The position numbers were made by a program, and so were the translations under genes. A stretch of 64,000 bases of DNA from Acidimicrobiia bacterium. GTDB lineage: Bacteria > Actinomycetota > Acidimicrobiia > Acidimicrobiales > Aldehydirespiratoraceae. Positions 27,200 through 36,485 of this stretch are shown here, piece after piece (within the stretch, counting starts at the first letter, position 1; every line of letters begins with the position of its first letter). Under the pieces are notes generated by a model. It did not search any database, was not told the DNA's origin, and was given only the letters and a program-made list of their open reading frames with translations. The stretch lies in the NCBI GenBank assembly GCA_022820805.1, contig JAJEEV010000015.1, forward strand, positions 20,565-84,564, written 5' to 3'.

Positions 27200-30100
27200 C
27201 TACGCAGCCGAGTCCACCAGCGCCACCTGCGCCACCGCGGCCTTGCCGTCGGCCACTATCAGTCCCCGGCCCGGCACCGGTGGCAGGTCCAGCCGCGCCG
27301 GCAGGGCCGCGCCGAGCAGGTCGCCGTCGAGGGGTCCGGGCCTGAACAGCACTCCGGTCCGGCAGGTGCGCATCTCGTTGAGCCAGTGGCCGTAGGACGA
27401 GCGCAGCCGCTCCGCGGTGGTCGAGGCCACCAGATGGCAGGAGCCGGCGCCGCCGGCGAGGCTCGCCAGCAGCCCTGCAGAATCGTCGGCGCGGTCGGCG
27501 TCGTCGACCAGAACGAGGCGGCGCCGGCCGTCGGAGGTGACTTCGAGCGCGGCTGCCGGGACCGGGTCGAGCCCCAGCAGCGACGCCAGATCGCCGGGCC
27601 GGTCGGCAACCACCACGACCTCCACCCCGGCACGGCGGGCTGCCTCGCCGACGGCGGCCAGGGCACCGGTTCGACCGGTGCGGGACGGACCCAGCACCAG
27701 GGCGTGCTCGCCGTCGTGCAGTGCGAAGCCGGTCGGCTCCAGGCGCAGGTCGCCCATGGCGAAGCGCACGTCGATGCGCCGGGGCTCGTTGAGGGCGCCG
27801 CCGGGGAGATCCTCGAAGGAGATGCGGGGAGGCAGCGAGCCGATCCGGGCCGGCTTGTGCCGGGCTGGCGCGGTGGTCGCTGCCAGCTCGGCCGCGGCCG
27901 ACGCGAAGTCTCCGCCCTCGGGCCGCGCGACCTGCAACTCCAGGCCGTCGCCGGCCCTCATGGCGCGGCCTGCTCCGAGCCCGGCGGTCGACGTGCGCAG
28001 GCCGAATCGCAGCCCCTCGCCGGCATCTGCGGTGGCATGGACGAGCACCACGCCGGCGGACGCGGCCAGATCCGGCGGAAGGTCGGCGGCCCGGGCGATG
28101 CTCACCGCCACGGTGACACCGACCGCGGCGCCGTCGCTCCAGATGCGGGCCAGCCGCTGGTGGGGTTCGGGGTCGCGCACCGGATCATGGGCCCGGGCCA
28201 GCCCGGCGAGATCGTCGACCAGCAGCACGATCTCGCCGGAGGCGGGGCGGGACCGCCGGGCGGTCACCTCATCGTCCAGCAGGCGGAGCAGGCGGACCCG
28301 GCGCTCGCCGTCGGTGGGCGCGATCACCGCGCCCACGTGGGGAAGGCGCTCGAGCCCGGACAGCAGACCGGCGTCCAGGTCGATGGCATAGACGTGCAGG
28401 TGGTCGGGCGAACTCGTGCGGCACAGATCGAGGGCCACCGCAGCCAGCGTGGTCGAGGTGCCCGACCCGGGTCCGCCCAGGACCACCAGATGGCCGTCGG
28501 CGGACCGCCATCCGCTCGCGAACTGGCGCTGACCCGTCGGGTCGTCCACCAGCCAGGCCGCCGGCTCGCCCGCCGAGACCGTGGACGCGAGCGCTCCCGG
28601 TGCGATGTCGAGGGGCAGCGGCGCGGGCCACGGCGAGCGGGGCGTCCGGCCTCCCACGCGCCGGTGGGCGGCCCGCACTGCATCCACAACGGTGTCGAGG
28701 TCGCTGCGTTGCGGGGCGCCGCCGGTCTTTCTGGATCCCGCAGCCTCCTCGGTGCCGGCGGGCTGCGACCCTTCGGCCTCCGACTCGACACGCAGACCAC
28801 CAGGATCGGAGCAGGTGCTGCCGGTCACCAGTGCCGACTGGAAGGCGACCAGCTCTCCGGGGCCGAGGCGGGCCAACGCCTGGCCCGGGCGCTGTCGCGG
28901 GATGCGGGCCGCGGCCGGCGAGTCGATCACATCGTTGGAGTCGTGGCGGTCGGTCACCCGCAACGCGATCCGGCACGAGGTGTTCGCTCTGATGTCGTCG
29001 GTCACCGCCCCCGCGGGCCGCTGGGTGGCCAGCACCATGTGGACGCCGAGGCTCCGCCCCCGCTGGGCGATCCCCACCAGCGAGTGCAGGAAGTCGGGCA
29101 GTTCGGCGGCCAGCGTGGCGAACTCGTCCACCACGACCACCAGTCTCGGAAGCGGCTCAGCGGCGGGACCGCGGCGGGACCGGTAGGCGGCGAGGTCTTC
29201 AGCACCCGAAGCCCGGAGCCGCTCCTCCCGGTGGCGCAGCTCCGCCTCGAGGCACACCAGCGCCCGCTGCGCCAGGCGGTCGTCGAGATCGGTGACCATG
29301 CCGGCGACGTGGGGCATCTCCGCGCAGCGGTCGAAGGCCGCCCCGCCCTTGTAGTCGATGAGCACGAAGGCGACGTGGTCGGGATCCGCCGACAGGGCCA
29401 ACCCGGCCACGAGCGAGCGCAGCAGCTCCGACTTGCCTGACCCTGTGGTGCCGCCGATCAGCAGATGGGGGCCGTCGACCACGAAGTCGAGCCCGAGCGG
29501 GCCGTCGTCGGTGGCCCCGATCGGCACCTTCAGATCGGCCGTGCCCGCAGTCGCGTGCCAGCTCCGCGCCACGGACTCCGGCGTGGGATCGGTGCCCATG
29601 AGTTCCAGGAGCGACACCGACTCGGGCAGGTTGGCGTGACCCGCCCCCAGCTCGGGATCGTCGAGGCGGGCCAGGCGGGCCGCGGCATGGGTGGCGGTCT
29701 CGATGGTGACTCCCCACCCGATGAGAGGCGCCAGCGTCGCCGCAGAGCGCGGGTCTACGAGCCGCAGTCCCCCCGCCGCGTGATCGACCTGGACGATCGT
29801 GGAGCAGTTGGACGGGAGTTCGCTGATGTCGGCGGTGACGATGATCCCGGCCGCGCTCGGCAGGGCGAGCACCTTGCGGCCCGGTGCGGATCGGCCCGTG
29901 AGCGCCTCGGCTCCGTCGATGACGGCCAGCACGATCCGCTGGGCGCAGCCGGCGGCCGTGCTGTCGGCCACGGCCGCCAGGGCACCGCTGTCGGTGGCCG
30001 CCAGCGCACCCGGGCCGCTGCCGGCCGGGTCGGCGGCGTGGGGAAGCCAGCGCAACCACGACCACTCTTGCGCCCCGCCGGGGACGAGGCCCGCAACAGC

Positions 30101-31411
30101 CAGATCGGCAGGACCGTGAAGGACGGCCGCTTGCAGGACCAGGGATCGGGCCACGGATCGGGCTGCGGGCCGCGGGCCGACGACGCCGACGATGTCGCCG
30201 GGTGCCAGCGACACTGCTACCGGGACATCGCTCAGCGGCTCCAGGGCTTCGAGTGCTTCCAGCGCCTGCGGTGCGCCGCTGCCCTTGCCGTCCACCTCCA
30301 CCGGCGGCGAGTACGGCACGTCGGCCGTGCCGACACCGAGTCGCATGGCGTCGGGGTCGCCCCGGCGGCGCTCCCAGCAGCGCAGCGACGGAGTCTCCGC
30401 CCGGCGCACCAGCTCGGCCAGGTCCGGCACCAGCGCCACCCTCCGGCGACGCTCGGCGGCCGCCTCAGCCGGCAGCGCGGCCACGAAGTTGCGCACCTGG
30501 TCGGCTACGTCCTCGCACGTGCGCCGATGGGACCGGGCCGTGCGCCGACGCCGCTCCAGCCATGTTCCGATGGTTATCAGGGGGCCAAGGGCCGCGAACA
30601 CGGCCATGAAGGGGTTCCACACCAGCGCCAGCACGAGCCCGGCCACCACCGGCAGGACGATGCCCGCCCACGACAGCGGTTCGGGCTCCGGCCGGGGTGG
30701 AGGCTCCGCGGGCACCCGCAAGGTTGCCGGCGCGATCGGGGGCCGGCGGCGCGGAGGACGGTTGAACGGGATCCGCCCATTGGCTGCACCCAAGCCGGCG
30801 CGTACCGCCGCGGGAGCGTCGTCCACCTCAGTGCGCCATTGCAGGCAGGTGGCGCCGAGCCGGACGGTGGTCCCAGCCGGAACGGATGTCGGGTCCGCGG
30901 CGGCGCGGCCAGCCACCACTGTGCCGTTGCGCGAGCCCAGGTCGGCGATGACCGGGCGGGCGGTCGACTTCTCAAGGTTCGCCCGGGCGTGGCGGCGGGA
31001 GACTGCAGGGTCGTCGAGCACAACGTCGCAGCTCGCCGAGCGACCGATCGTCCACACACCCGTCGGGGGAAGCGGGCGCCGGGTCCCGGCTTGCAGACCT
31101 GCCGTCACCGCGAGGATCAGGCCGTCGTTCGATCCCTGCGGTGCCGAGCCAGCCGGCTGGGTTGTTTGGGAGGGGGCCTGCCCGAAGCCGGGAGCTATCT
31201 CAAGCAGCGCCCCCTCCCAGATCGGGACCGACGCCAAGGGGGTGCCGGCACTGTGCCACTGTCCGTCGACCCTGACGCCGGTCATGCCGTCGCGGGGTTG
31301 GGCGAGCCGGCTGCCGAGCGCCTCCATCAGGTCCGCCACGGTGTAGCCGTCGAGGCGGGAGTCGATCTCCACGATCCGTTCTGCGCCGTCGCAGAAGTGA
31401 CGGATCCGCAC
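27200..31411 (-). CDS. FHA-domain-containing EccC/EssC-type FtsK/SpoIIIE ATPase (type VII secretion)
   Basis: FHA IGRSASCDVVLDDPAVSRRHA..DLGSRNGTVV; two TM helices; NBD1 IGGTTGSGKSELLRSLVAGLAL and LVVVVDEFA; degenerate NBD2 GGPGSGTST and NBD3 GPSRTGRTG. GTG start 31411 preferred over ORF-track 31534. Confidence 0.9.
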   Translation of the reverse strand: MRIRHFCDGAERIVEIDSRLDGYTVADLMEALGSRLAQPRDGMTGVRVDGQWHSAGTPLASVPIWEGALLEIAPGFGQAPSQTTQPAGSAPQGSNDGLILAVTAGLQAGTRRPLPPTGVWTIGRSASCDVVLDDPAVSRRHARANLEKSTARPVIADLGSRNGTVVAGRAAADPTSVPAGTTVRLGATCLQWRTEVDDAPAAVRAGLGAANGRIPFNRPPRRRPPIAPATLRVPAEPPPRPEPEPLSWAGIVLPVVAGLVLALVWNPFMAVFAALGPLITIGTWLERRRRTARSHRRTCEDVADQVRNFVAALPAEAAAERRRRVALVPDLAELVRRAETPSLRCWERRRGDPDAMRLGVGTADVPYSPPVEVDGKGSGAPQALEALEALEPLSDVPVAVSLAPGDIVGVVGPRPAARSVARSLVLQAAVLHGPADLAVAGLVPGGAQEWSWLRWLPHAADPAGSGPGALAATDSGALAAVADSTAAGCAQRIVLAVIDGAEALTGRSAPGRKVLALPSAAGIIVTADISELPSNCSTIVQVDHAAGGLRLVDPRSAATLAPLIGWGVTIETATHAAARLARLDDPELGAGHANLPESVSLLELMGTDPTPESVARSWHATAGTADLKVPIGATDDGPLGLDFVVDGPHLLIGGTTGSGKSELLRSLVAGLALSADPDHVAFVLIDYKGGAAFDRCAEMPHVAGMVTDLDDRLAQRALVCLEAELRHREERLRASGAEDLAAYRSRRGPAAEPLPRLVVVVDEFATLAAELPDFLHSLVGIAQRGRSLGVHMVLATQRPAGAVTDDIRANTSCRIALRVTDRHDSNDVIDSPAAARIPRQRPGQALARLGPGELVAFQSALVTGSTCSDPGGLRVESEAEGSQPAGTEEAAGSRKTGGAPQRSDLDTVVDAVRAAHRRVGGRTPRSPWPAPLPLDIAPGALASTVSAGEPAAWLVDDPTGQRQFASGWRSADGHLVVLGGPGSGTSTTLAAVALDLCRTSSPDHLHVYAIDLDAGLLSGLERLPHVGAVIAPTDGERRVRLLRLLDDEVTARRSRPASGEIVLLVDDLAGLARAHDPVRDPEPHQRLARIWSDGAAVGVTVAVSIARAADLPPDLAASAGVVLVHATADAGEGLRFGLRTSTAGLGAGRAMRAGDGLELQVARPEGGDFASAAAELAATTAPARHKPARIGSLPPRISFEDLPGGALNEPRRIDVRFAMGDLRLEPTGFALHDGEHALVLGPSRTGRTGALAAVGEAARRAGVEVVVVADRPGDLASLLGLDPVPAAALEVTSDGRRRLVLVDDADRADDSAGLLASLAGGAGSCHLVASTTAERLRSSYGHWLNEMRTCRTGVLFRPGPLDGDLLGAALPARLDLPPVPGRGLIVADGKAAVAQVALVDSAA

Positions 31412-31460
31412 CGGCTCTGCTGGTCCCGCCCGTCGCGGCAGTCCGGGCCGCCTGCGGCGC

Positions 31461-31736
31461 TCAGATGGTGTCGAGCGCGCTGACGCCCGCCTGAAGCTCG
31501 GTGGTGATGAACGCCGAGTGCTCCCCGAGCGCATCGCAGAGCGCCCGCAGGTTGGGACGGAACTCGCTCTCCCACAGCTGGCGGAACCGGTCGGCTCTGG
31601 CCCCCTGCCAGGTGGTGCCGTCGATGCCGGCGCCTATGGCGCTGATCACCCCCTCCGCCGTCTCCTTCTGCCGGGCGAAGATCACCGCGAGCTGTTCCAT
31701 CTGCGACTTCGACATAACCAGCATGTCGCCTGCCAT
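31461..31736 (-). CDS. WXG100 (ESAT-6-like) protein
   Basis: 91 aa, helical, TTWQGARADRFRQLW; strong SD aagggagggcatcaaATG at 31736. Confidence 0.9.
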   Translation of the reverse strand: MAGDMLVMSKSQMEQLAVIFARQKETAEGVISAIGAGIDGTTWQGARADRFRQLWESEFRPNLRALCDALGEHSAFITTELQAGVSALDTI

Positions 31737-31848
31737 TTGATGCCCTCCCTTGTGTGCTAGCACGGGATGTGTCGTGCTGTTTCATGTGTTTGTCACACCA
31801 TCATGGCAACCTGATATCGCAACAACAACCTGAAAGGGGTGAAATTAT

Positions 31849-31899
31849 ATGAACCTGCTTGAAAACTTAGCTGACGGCTCAGCTTGGTCGACGCTCTGA
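31849..31899 (+). CDS. Candidate 16-aa micro-ORF MNLLENLADGSAWSTL
   Basis: Strong SD-like gaaaggggtga 6-9 nt before ATG in an unusually AT-rich intergenic region. Confidence 0.35.
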   Translation: MNLLENLADGSAWSTL

Positions 31900-31970
31900 C
31901 AGGACCGGCGAACTGTACGAGGATGAGGTGGTGCTGACAGCAGCCCGGATGGGGCGCTCGACGCAGCCGT

Positions 31971-32774
31971 TCAGGTCGGCGGATTGTCGTCGATGGCCCT
32001 CTTGACCGAGACCAGCAGGTCGGCCATCGCGGCCCGCACCGACTCCTGGTGGGCAGCGAGGGCCTGGAACTCCTGACCCGACCGGATCGCGGCCCGCCCA
32101 CCGAGCACGTCGAAGGCCCGGTGCACCATGCGCTTGTTGATCTGGGCCAGATCGGTGGCCACGCCCGCGATGCGCACCGCCACGGCCAGTACGGCCTCCT
32201 CGAGTTGCTCGGGCGGGTAGGCCCGGTTGGCCCACCCCATCCGGGCCGCCTCGGCACCGCTCACGGAGTCGCCGGTGAGCATGGCCTCCATGGCGTGGCG
32301 CATTCCCATGAGGGGCGTGTGGTACTGCCAGTCCGGGGGTGAGGCCACCCGCACCACCGGGTAGCCGATGCGGGCATCGTCGGCCACGTACACCAGGTCG
32401 CAGGCCGTCGCCAGCTCGGTGCCGCCGGCGTAGGCGTACCCGTGCACCTGTGCGATGACCGGCTTGGCCAGGTCCCAGATCGAGAACCAGCCGTCGCTGG
32501 CCTGGCGGGTCCACTGGCCGTCGCCGGGCGCCGAGGGGTAGGGCGGATCGTCCATGAGCCCGCCCGACAGGTCATATCCCGACGAGAAGCACGGTCCCGC
32601 GCCCCGCACGATGGTGACCCGAACGTCGGGATCCTCGTCGAAACGGTGCAGGGCGTCGAACAGCGCGGCCCGCAGCGGCGTGGAGATGGCGTTGCGCTTC
32701 TCGGGCCGGTTGAGCGTGATCCGGCGAACGTGCTCGGCCGGCTCGTCGATGAGGACCAACTGCTCGCCGGTCAC
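31971..32774 (-). CDS. Enoyl-CoA hydratase/isomerase family protein
   Basis: VTIVRGAGPCFSSGYDLSGG, AQVHGYAYAGGTELATACDLVYVADDARIGYP; GTG start at 32774. Confidence 0.9.
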   Translation of the reverse strand: MTGEQLVLIDEPAEHVRRITLNRPEKRNAISTPLRAALFDALHRFDEDPDVRVTIVRGAGPCFSSGYDLSGGLMDDPPYPSAPGDGQWTRQASDGWFSIWDLAKPVIAQVHGYAYAGGTELATACDLVYVADDARIGYPVVRVASPPDWQYHTPLMGMRHAMEAMLTGDSVSGAEAARMGWANRAYPPEQLEEAVLAVAVRIAGVATDLAQINKRMVHRAFDVLGGRAAIRSGQEFQALAAHQESVRAAMADLLVSVKRAIDDNPPT

Positions 32775-32860
32775 GGCCCCGCTCCCATCACATCACGGGC
32801 ACCAGCCAACTCACCGGTCACGGCTCCGCTCCCATCACGTCACGGGCACCAGCCAACTCG
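32767..32860. repeat. 47-bp tandem duplication spanning ECH start / LLM stop
   Basis: 32767-32813 and 32814-32860 differ at 3 positions by hand alignment. Confidence 0.9.
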
Positions 32861-33876
32861 GCGGCCAGCCTAAGACCCTCGTCGTGCCGGCACCGGACTA
32901 TCACGCCCGTCAGGCCGGCCGGGACCGCCTCGGGCCAGCGGGCTCGGATGCGCTGGGGCGGGCCGAGCAGCGACTGGAAGTCGACGTAGTCGTCGGGGAC
33001 CGCGGCGACCGCCTCGTCACGCCGACCGGCTCGCCAGAGCTCCACGATCCGTGCCGCTGCCTCCGGCCACCCGCGCCGGGCCATGGCCTCGGCGTGGAAA
33101 TTGTGGCTGTCGCTTCCCATGCCTCCGACGTACATCGCGATCATTGGCTTGCGGGCGTCGAGCGCGGCCTGCACATCGTCGGTGATCTCAACCGAGAGCG
33201 ACGCGAACACCTCAGGCGCGGGCCGGAGATCGGCGTGGCGGCGGGCCATGCCCCGCTGCAGCGGCTCCCGGTAGGTCGCGGCCCCGTCGGGTCCGTAGCC
33301 CATCGGCAACCAGCCGTCGGCCACCTCGGCGGCCAGGGCCACGTTGCGGGACCCCCCGGCCGCGATCCATATCTCGATGCCCGGCGAGGGGTGCAGGATC
33401 GACCGCAGCGGCTTGCCCTGGCCCAGCGCGCCGGGACCGTCGTAGGGCAGCCGGATGGCGTCGCCGTCGTGGGTCACCGGCTCCTCGCGGGACAGCACTT
33501 TGCGCATGATCGCTACGTAGTCGCGCAGCTTCGAGGTGGGTCTGCCCCAGGCCGCGCCGTGCCAGCCCTCGACGACCTGGGGACCCGACACGCCCAGGCC
33601 GATGATCGTGCGGCCCCCGCCGGCCAGGGCGTCGATGGTCATGGCGTGCATGGCGGTGGCCGCGGGGCTGCGGGCGTCGATCTGCACGACACCGGTGGCG
33701 AGCTTGATGCGGTGGGTGTGCGCCGCCAAGAAGGCCAGCGGCGACAGAGCGTCAGCTCCGTAGGCCTCGGCCGTCCACACGCTGTGATACCCGAGCCTCT
33801 CAGCGAGTTGGACCGCGGCCACGGGCACCTCCAGCACCGCGCCCCGGTACAGGTCCAGCCCGAGTCCCAGCTTCAC
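32818..33876 (-). CDS. LLM class F420-dependent oxidoreductase
   Basis: [77 protein letters not shown]. Confidence 0.92.
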   Translation of the reverse strand: [352 protein letters not shown]

Positions 33877-33934
33877 GGCGCGCAGACTCCGGTCCCCATG
33901 GCCGGGAACCCTAATCTCGCTACGATCCCTCTTC

Positions 33935-35119
33935 GTGAAGGCGTTGCGCTTCTCGCGCCAGGAGGCCCGTTACGCGGCTGCGGCGCTGGCGTCGCGGCTA
34001 CGACCGGGCGCGGGGGCGAGATGGGGACCGCTCAAGCTGGTCGACGACGACCCTCCCGAGCTTCCCGGAGAGGACTGGGTGCGGGTCTACCCCAGGCTCT
34101 GCGGTGTATGCGGCTCGGACCTGGCCACCATCGACGGCCAGTCGGCCCGCTACTTCGAGGACTACGTGTCCTTCCCGTTCGTGCCGGGCCACGAGATCGT
34201 GGCCGACACTGCGGACGGGCGCCGGGTGATCGTCGAGCCGGTCCTGGGGCACGAGGCCCGCGGCTTCGAGTTGCCGTATCCGGGAGCCGCTCCCGGCGAC
34301 GGTGAGGACTACCGGCACCTGATGAGCGGCCACCTGCTGCCGGGACTGCAGACCGGCTTCTGCAAGTCCACCGGAGGAGGCTGGTCCACCGAGCTGGTGG
34401 CCCACCCCTCGCAACTCCACGACGTTCCCGACTGGATGAGCGACGAGCTGGCCGTGATGATCGAGCCCGTGGCGGGCGGCGTGCACGCCGCGCTGCGCTC
34501 CGGCGCGCGGCCGGGCGACACCGTGGCCGTGGTCGGGGCCGGGACCATGGGCCTGGTGGCGGTGGCCGCCCTGCGGGGCCTCACCGAGCCGGCGTCGATC
34601 ATGGTGGGGGCGCGGTACTCGACCCAGCAGGCGCTGGCGCTCGAGTTCGGCGCGGACGCGGCCGTCGAACCGGGCGAGCTGAAGCGAGCCGTGCGCCGGT
34701 CGACCAGGTCGTTCATGGTCGGGGATCACCTGTCGGGCGGCGCGGACGTCGTCATCGACGCGGTCGGGTCGTCAGCCTCGCTGGCGGAAGCGCTGTCGCT
34801 GTGCCGGCCGCGGGGCCGGGTCGTGGTGCTGGGGATGCCGGCCACGGTCACCGTCGAGTTGACCGGACTGTGGCACCGCGAGGTGGAGTTGGTGGGCTGC
34901 TACGCCTACGGGACCGAAGTCCGCTCCGACGGCCGGCTCACCACCAGCTTCGACCTGGCCATGGAGCTCGCCGGCAAGGTCGCCTTCGACCGGCTGGTGT
35001 CGGCGCTCTACCCCCTCGACCGCTATGTGGACGCGTTGGGTCACGCCGCGGAGGCCGGGCGCCGCGGCGCCGTCAAGATCGCGTTCGACATGCGGGATGA
35101 GCGCCGACGTGGCATCTGA
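33935..35119 (+). CDS. Zinc-binding medium-chain dehydrogenase
   Basis: LCGVCGSDLATIDG, FVPGHEIV, VAVVGAGTMGLVAVAAL. Confidence 0.9.
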   Translation: MKALRFSRQEARYAAAALASRLRPGAGARWGPLKLVDDDPPELPGEDWVRVYPRLCGVCGSDLATIDGQSARYFEDYVSFPFVPGHEIVADTADGRRVIVEPVLGHEARGFELPYPGAAPGDGEDYRHLMSGHLLPGLQTGFCKSTGGGWSTELVAHPSQLHDVPDWMSDELAVMIEPVAGGVHAALRSGARPGDTVAVVGAGTMGLVAVAALRGLTEPASIMVGARYSTQQALALEFGADAAVEPGELKRAVRRSTRSFMVGDHLSGGADVVIDAVGSSASLAEALSLCRPRGRVVVLGMPATVTVELTGLWHREVELVGCYAYGTEVRSDGRLTTSFDLAMELAGKVAFDRLVSALYPLDRYVDALGHAAEAGRRGAVKIAFDMRDERRRGI

Positions 35120-36470
35120 CTCCGCCCGCGCCGAAGGCAACAGCTTCGACCGCACGCTCGACCGCAGGTTCGACAGCTTTGACGCGGTCGTGATCGGCGC
35201 GGGCGTGATCGGCGCGGCCACCGCTTTCGAGCTCGGACGTCGGGGCCGGCGGGTTCTGTGCGTCGACAAGCTGCCCGCCGCGGGCTTCGGCTCGACCGTC
35301 AACTCGTGCGCCATCGTGCGCTTCACCTACTCGACCTACACCGGCGTGGCCATGGCCTACGAGGGACTCCAGTACTGGCTCGACTGGCCGGCGTACCTGG
35401 GGACCGGCGACGAGCTGGGACTCATCCAGTACCGGCAGTGCGGCATGGCCACCCTGAAGGACCCCGGCGGCCATTACCTGAAGGTTCTCCCCCACTTCGA
35501 CTCCGTCGGCGTCGCCTACGAGGAGTGGTCCACCGCCGAGTTGGTCAACCGGATGCCGATCCTCGACGCGGGGGTCTTCGGCCCGCCCAAGCGGCCCGAC
35601 GACCCCGACTTCTGGGCCGACCCGACCGAGCAGCTGCCCGGAGCGGTGTTCACCCCCGAGGCCGGCTATGTGAGCGACCCCCAGCTCACCACCCACAACC
35701 TGCAGCGAGCGGCCGAGGCTGCCGGCGCCGAGTTCCGCTTCGCCACCGCGGTGACCGCCGTCGGCCACGCCAACGGCCGGGTGTCGGGCGTGACCCTCGA
35801 CGGCGACACGGCCGTGGCCGCGCCGGTGGTGGTCAACGTGGCCGGACCGCACTCGTACCTGATCAACCGGATGGCCGGCGTCTACGAGTCGATGAACATC
35901 AAGACCCGGGCGCTGCGTCACGAGGTCCACCACGCTCCGGGGCCCGCGGCGTTCGACTACGAGCAGGACGGCTTCAACATCGCCGACGACGACAACGGGA
36001 TCTACTTCCGGCCCGAGACCGGCAACCACATCCTGGTGGGCAGCACCGATCCCCGCTGCGACCCCCAGGACTGGGTCGACCCCGACCAGTACGACCAGCG
36101 GCTCAGCGCCGAGCAGTGGGAGGCGCAGGTCCTGCGACTCAACCGGCGCCTGCCGTCGCTCGGTGTTCCCCATGAGCGCAAGGGCGTGGTCGACCTCTAC
36201 GACGTGAGCGACGACTGGATCCCGATCTATGACCGCACGGACCTCGACGGCTTCTACGTGGCCATCGGCACCAGCGGCAACCAGTTCAAGAACGCGGGGG
36301 TGGCCGGGCACTGCATGGCCGAGTTGATCGAGGCGGTCGAGGCCGGCTACGACCACGACGCCGACCCGCTGGTGGTGGAGGGCCGCTACACCGGCCTGCC
36401 GATCGACCTCGGCACATTCAGCCGCAACCGCGAGGTCAACCCCAACTCCTCCATGTCCGTCCACGGCTGA
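35097..36470 (+). CDS. FAD-dependent oxidoreductase (DAO/sarcosine oxidase-like)
   Basis: FDAVVIGAGVIGAATAFELGRRGRRVLCVDK dinucleotide-binding motif; IGTSGNQFKNAGVAGHCMAELI; start ATG 35097. Confidence 0.88.
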   Translation: MSADVASDSARAEGNSFDRTLDRRFDSFDAVVIGAGVIGAATAFELGRRGRRVLCVDKLPAAGFGSTVNSCAIVRFTYSTYTGVAMAYEGLQYWLDWPAYLGTGDELGLIQYRQCGMATLKDPGGHYLKVLPHFDSVGVAYEEWSTAELVNRMPILDAGVFGPPKRPDDPDFWADPTEQLPGAVFTPEAGYVSDPQLTTHNLQRAAEAAGAEFRFATAVTAVGHANGRVSGVTLDGDTAVAAPVVVNVAGPHSYLINRMAGVYESMNIKTRALRHEVHHAPGPAAFDYEQDGFNIADDDNGIYFRPETGNHILVGSTDPRCDPQDWVDPDQYDQRLSAEQWEAQVLRLNRRLPSLGVPHERKGVVDLYDVSDDWIPIYDRTDLDGFYVAIGTSGNQFKNAGVAGHCMAELIEAVEAGYDHDADPLVVEGRYTGLPIDLGTFSRNREVNPNSSMSVHG

Positions 36471-36485
36471 CTGGCCTGCTCGCCC

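Noticed and set aside
29465-31483. 672-aa + strand ORF opposite the EccC-like gene (also 30192-31346)
   Set aside because: Antisense reading frame of a well-supported gene; low-complexity Arg/Gly/Pro-rich composition typical of high-GC shadow ORFs
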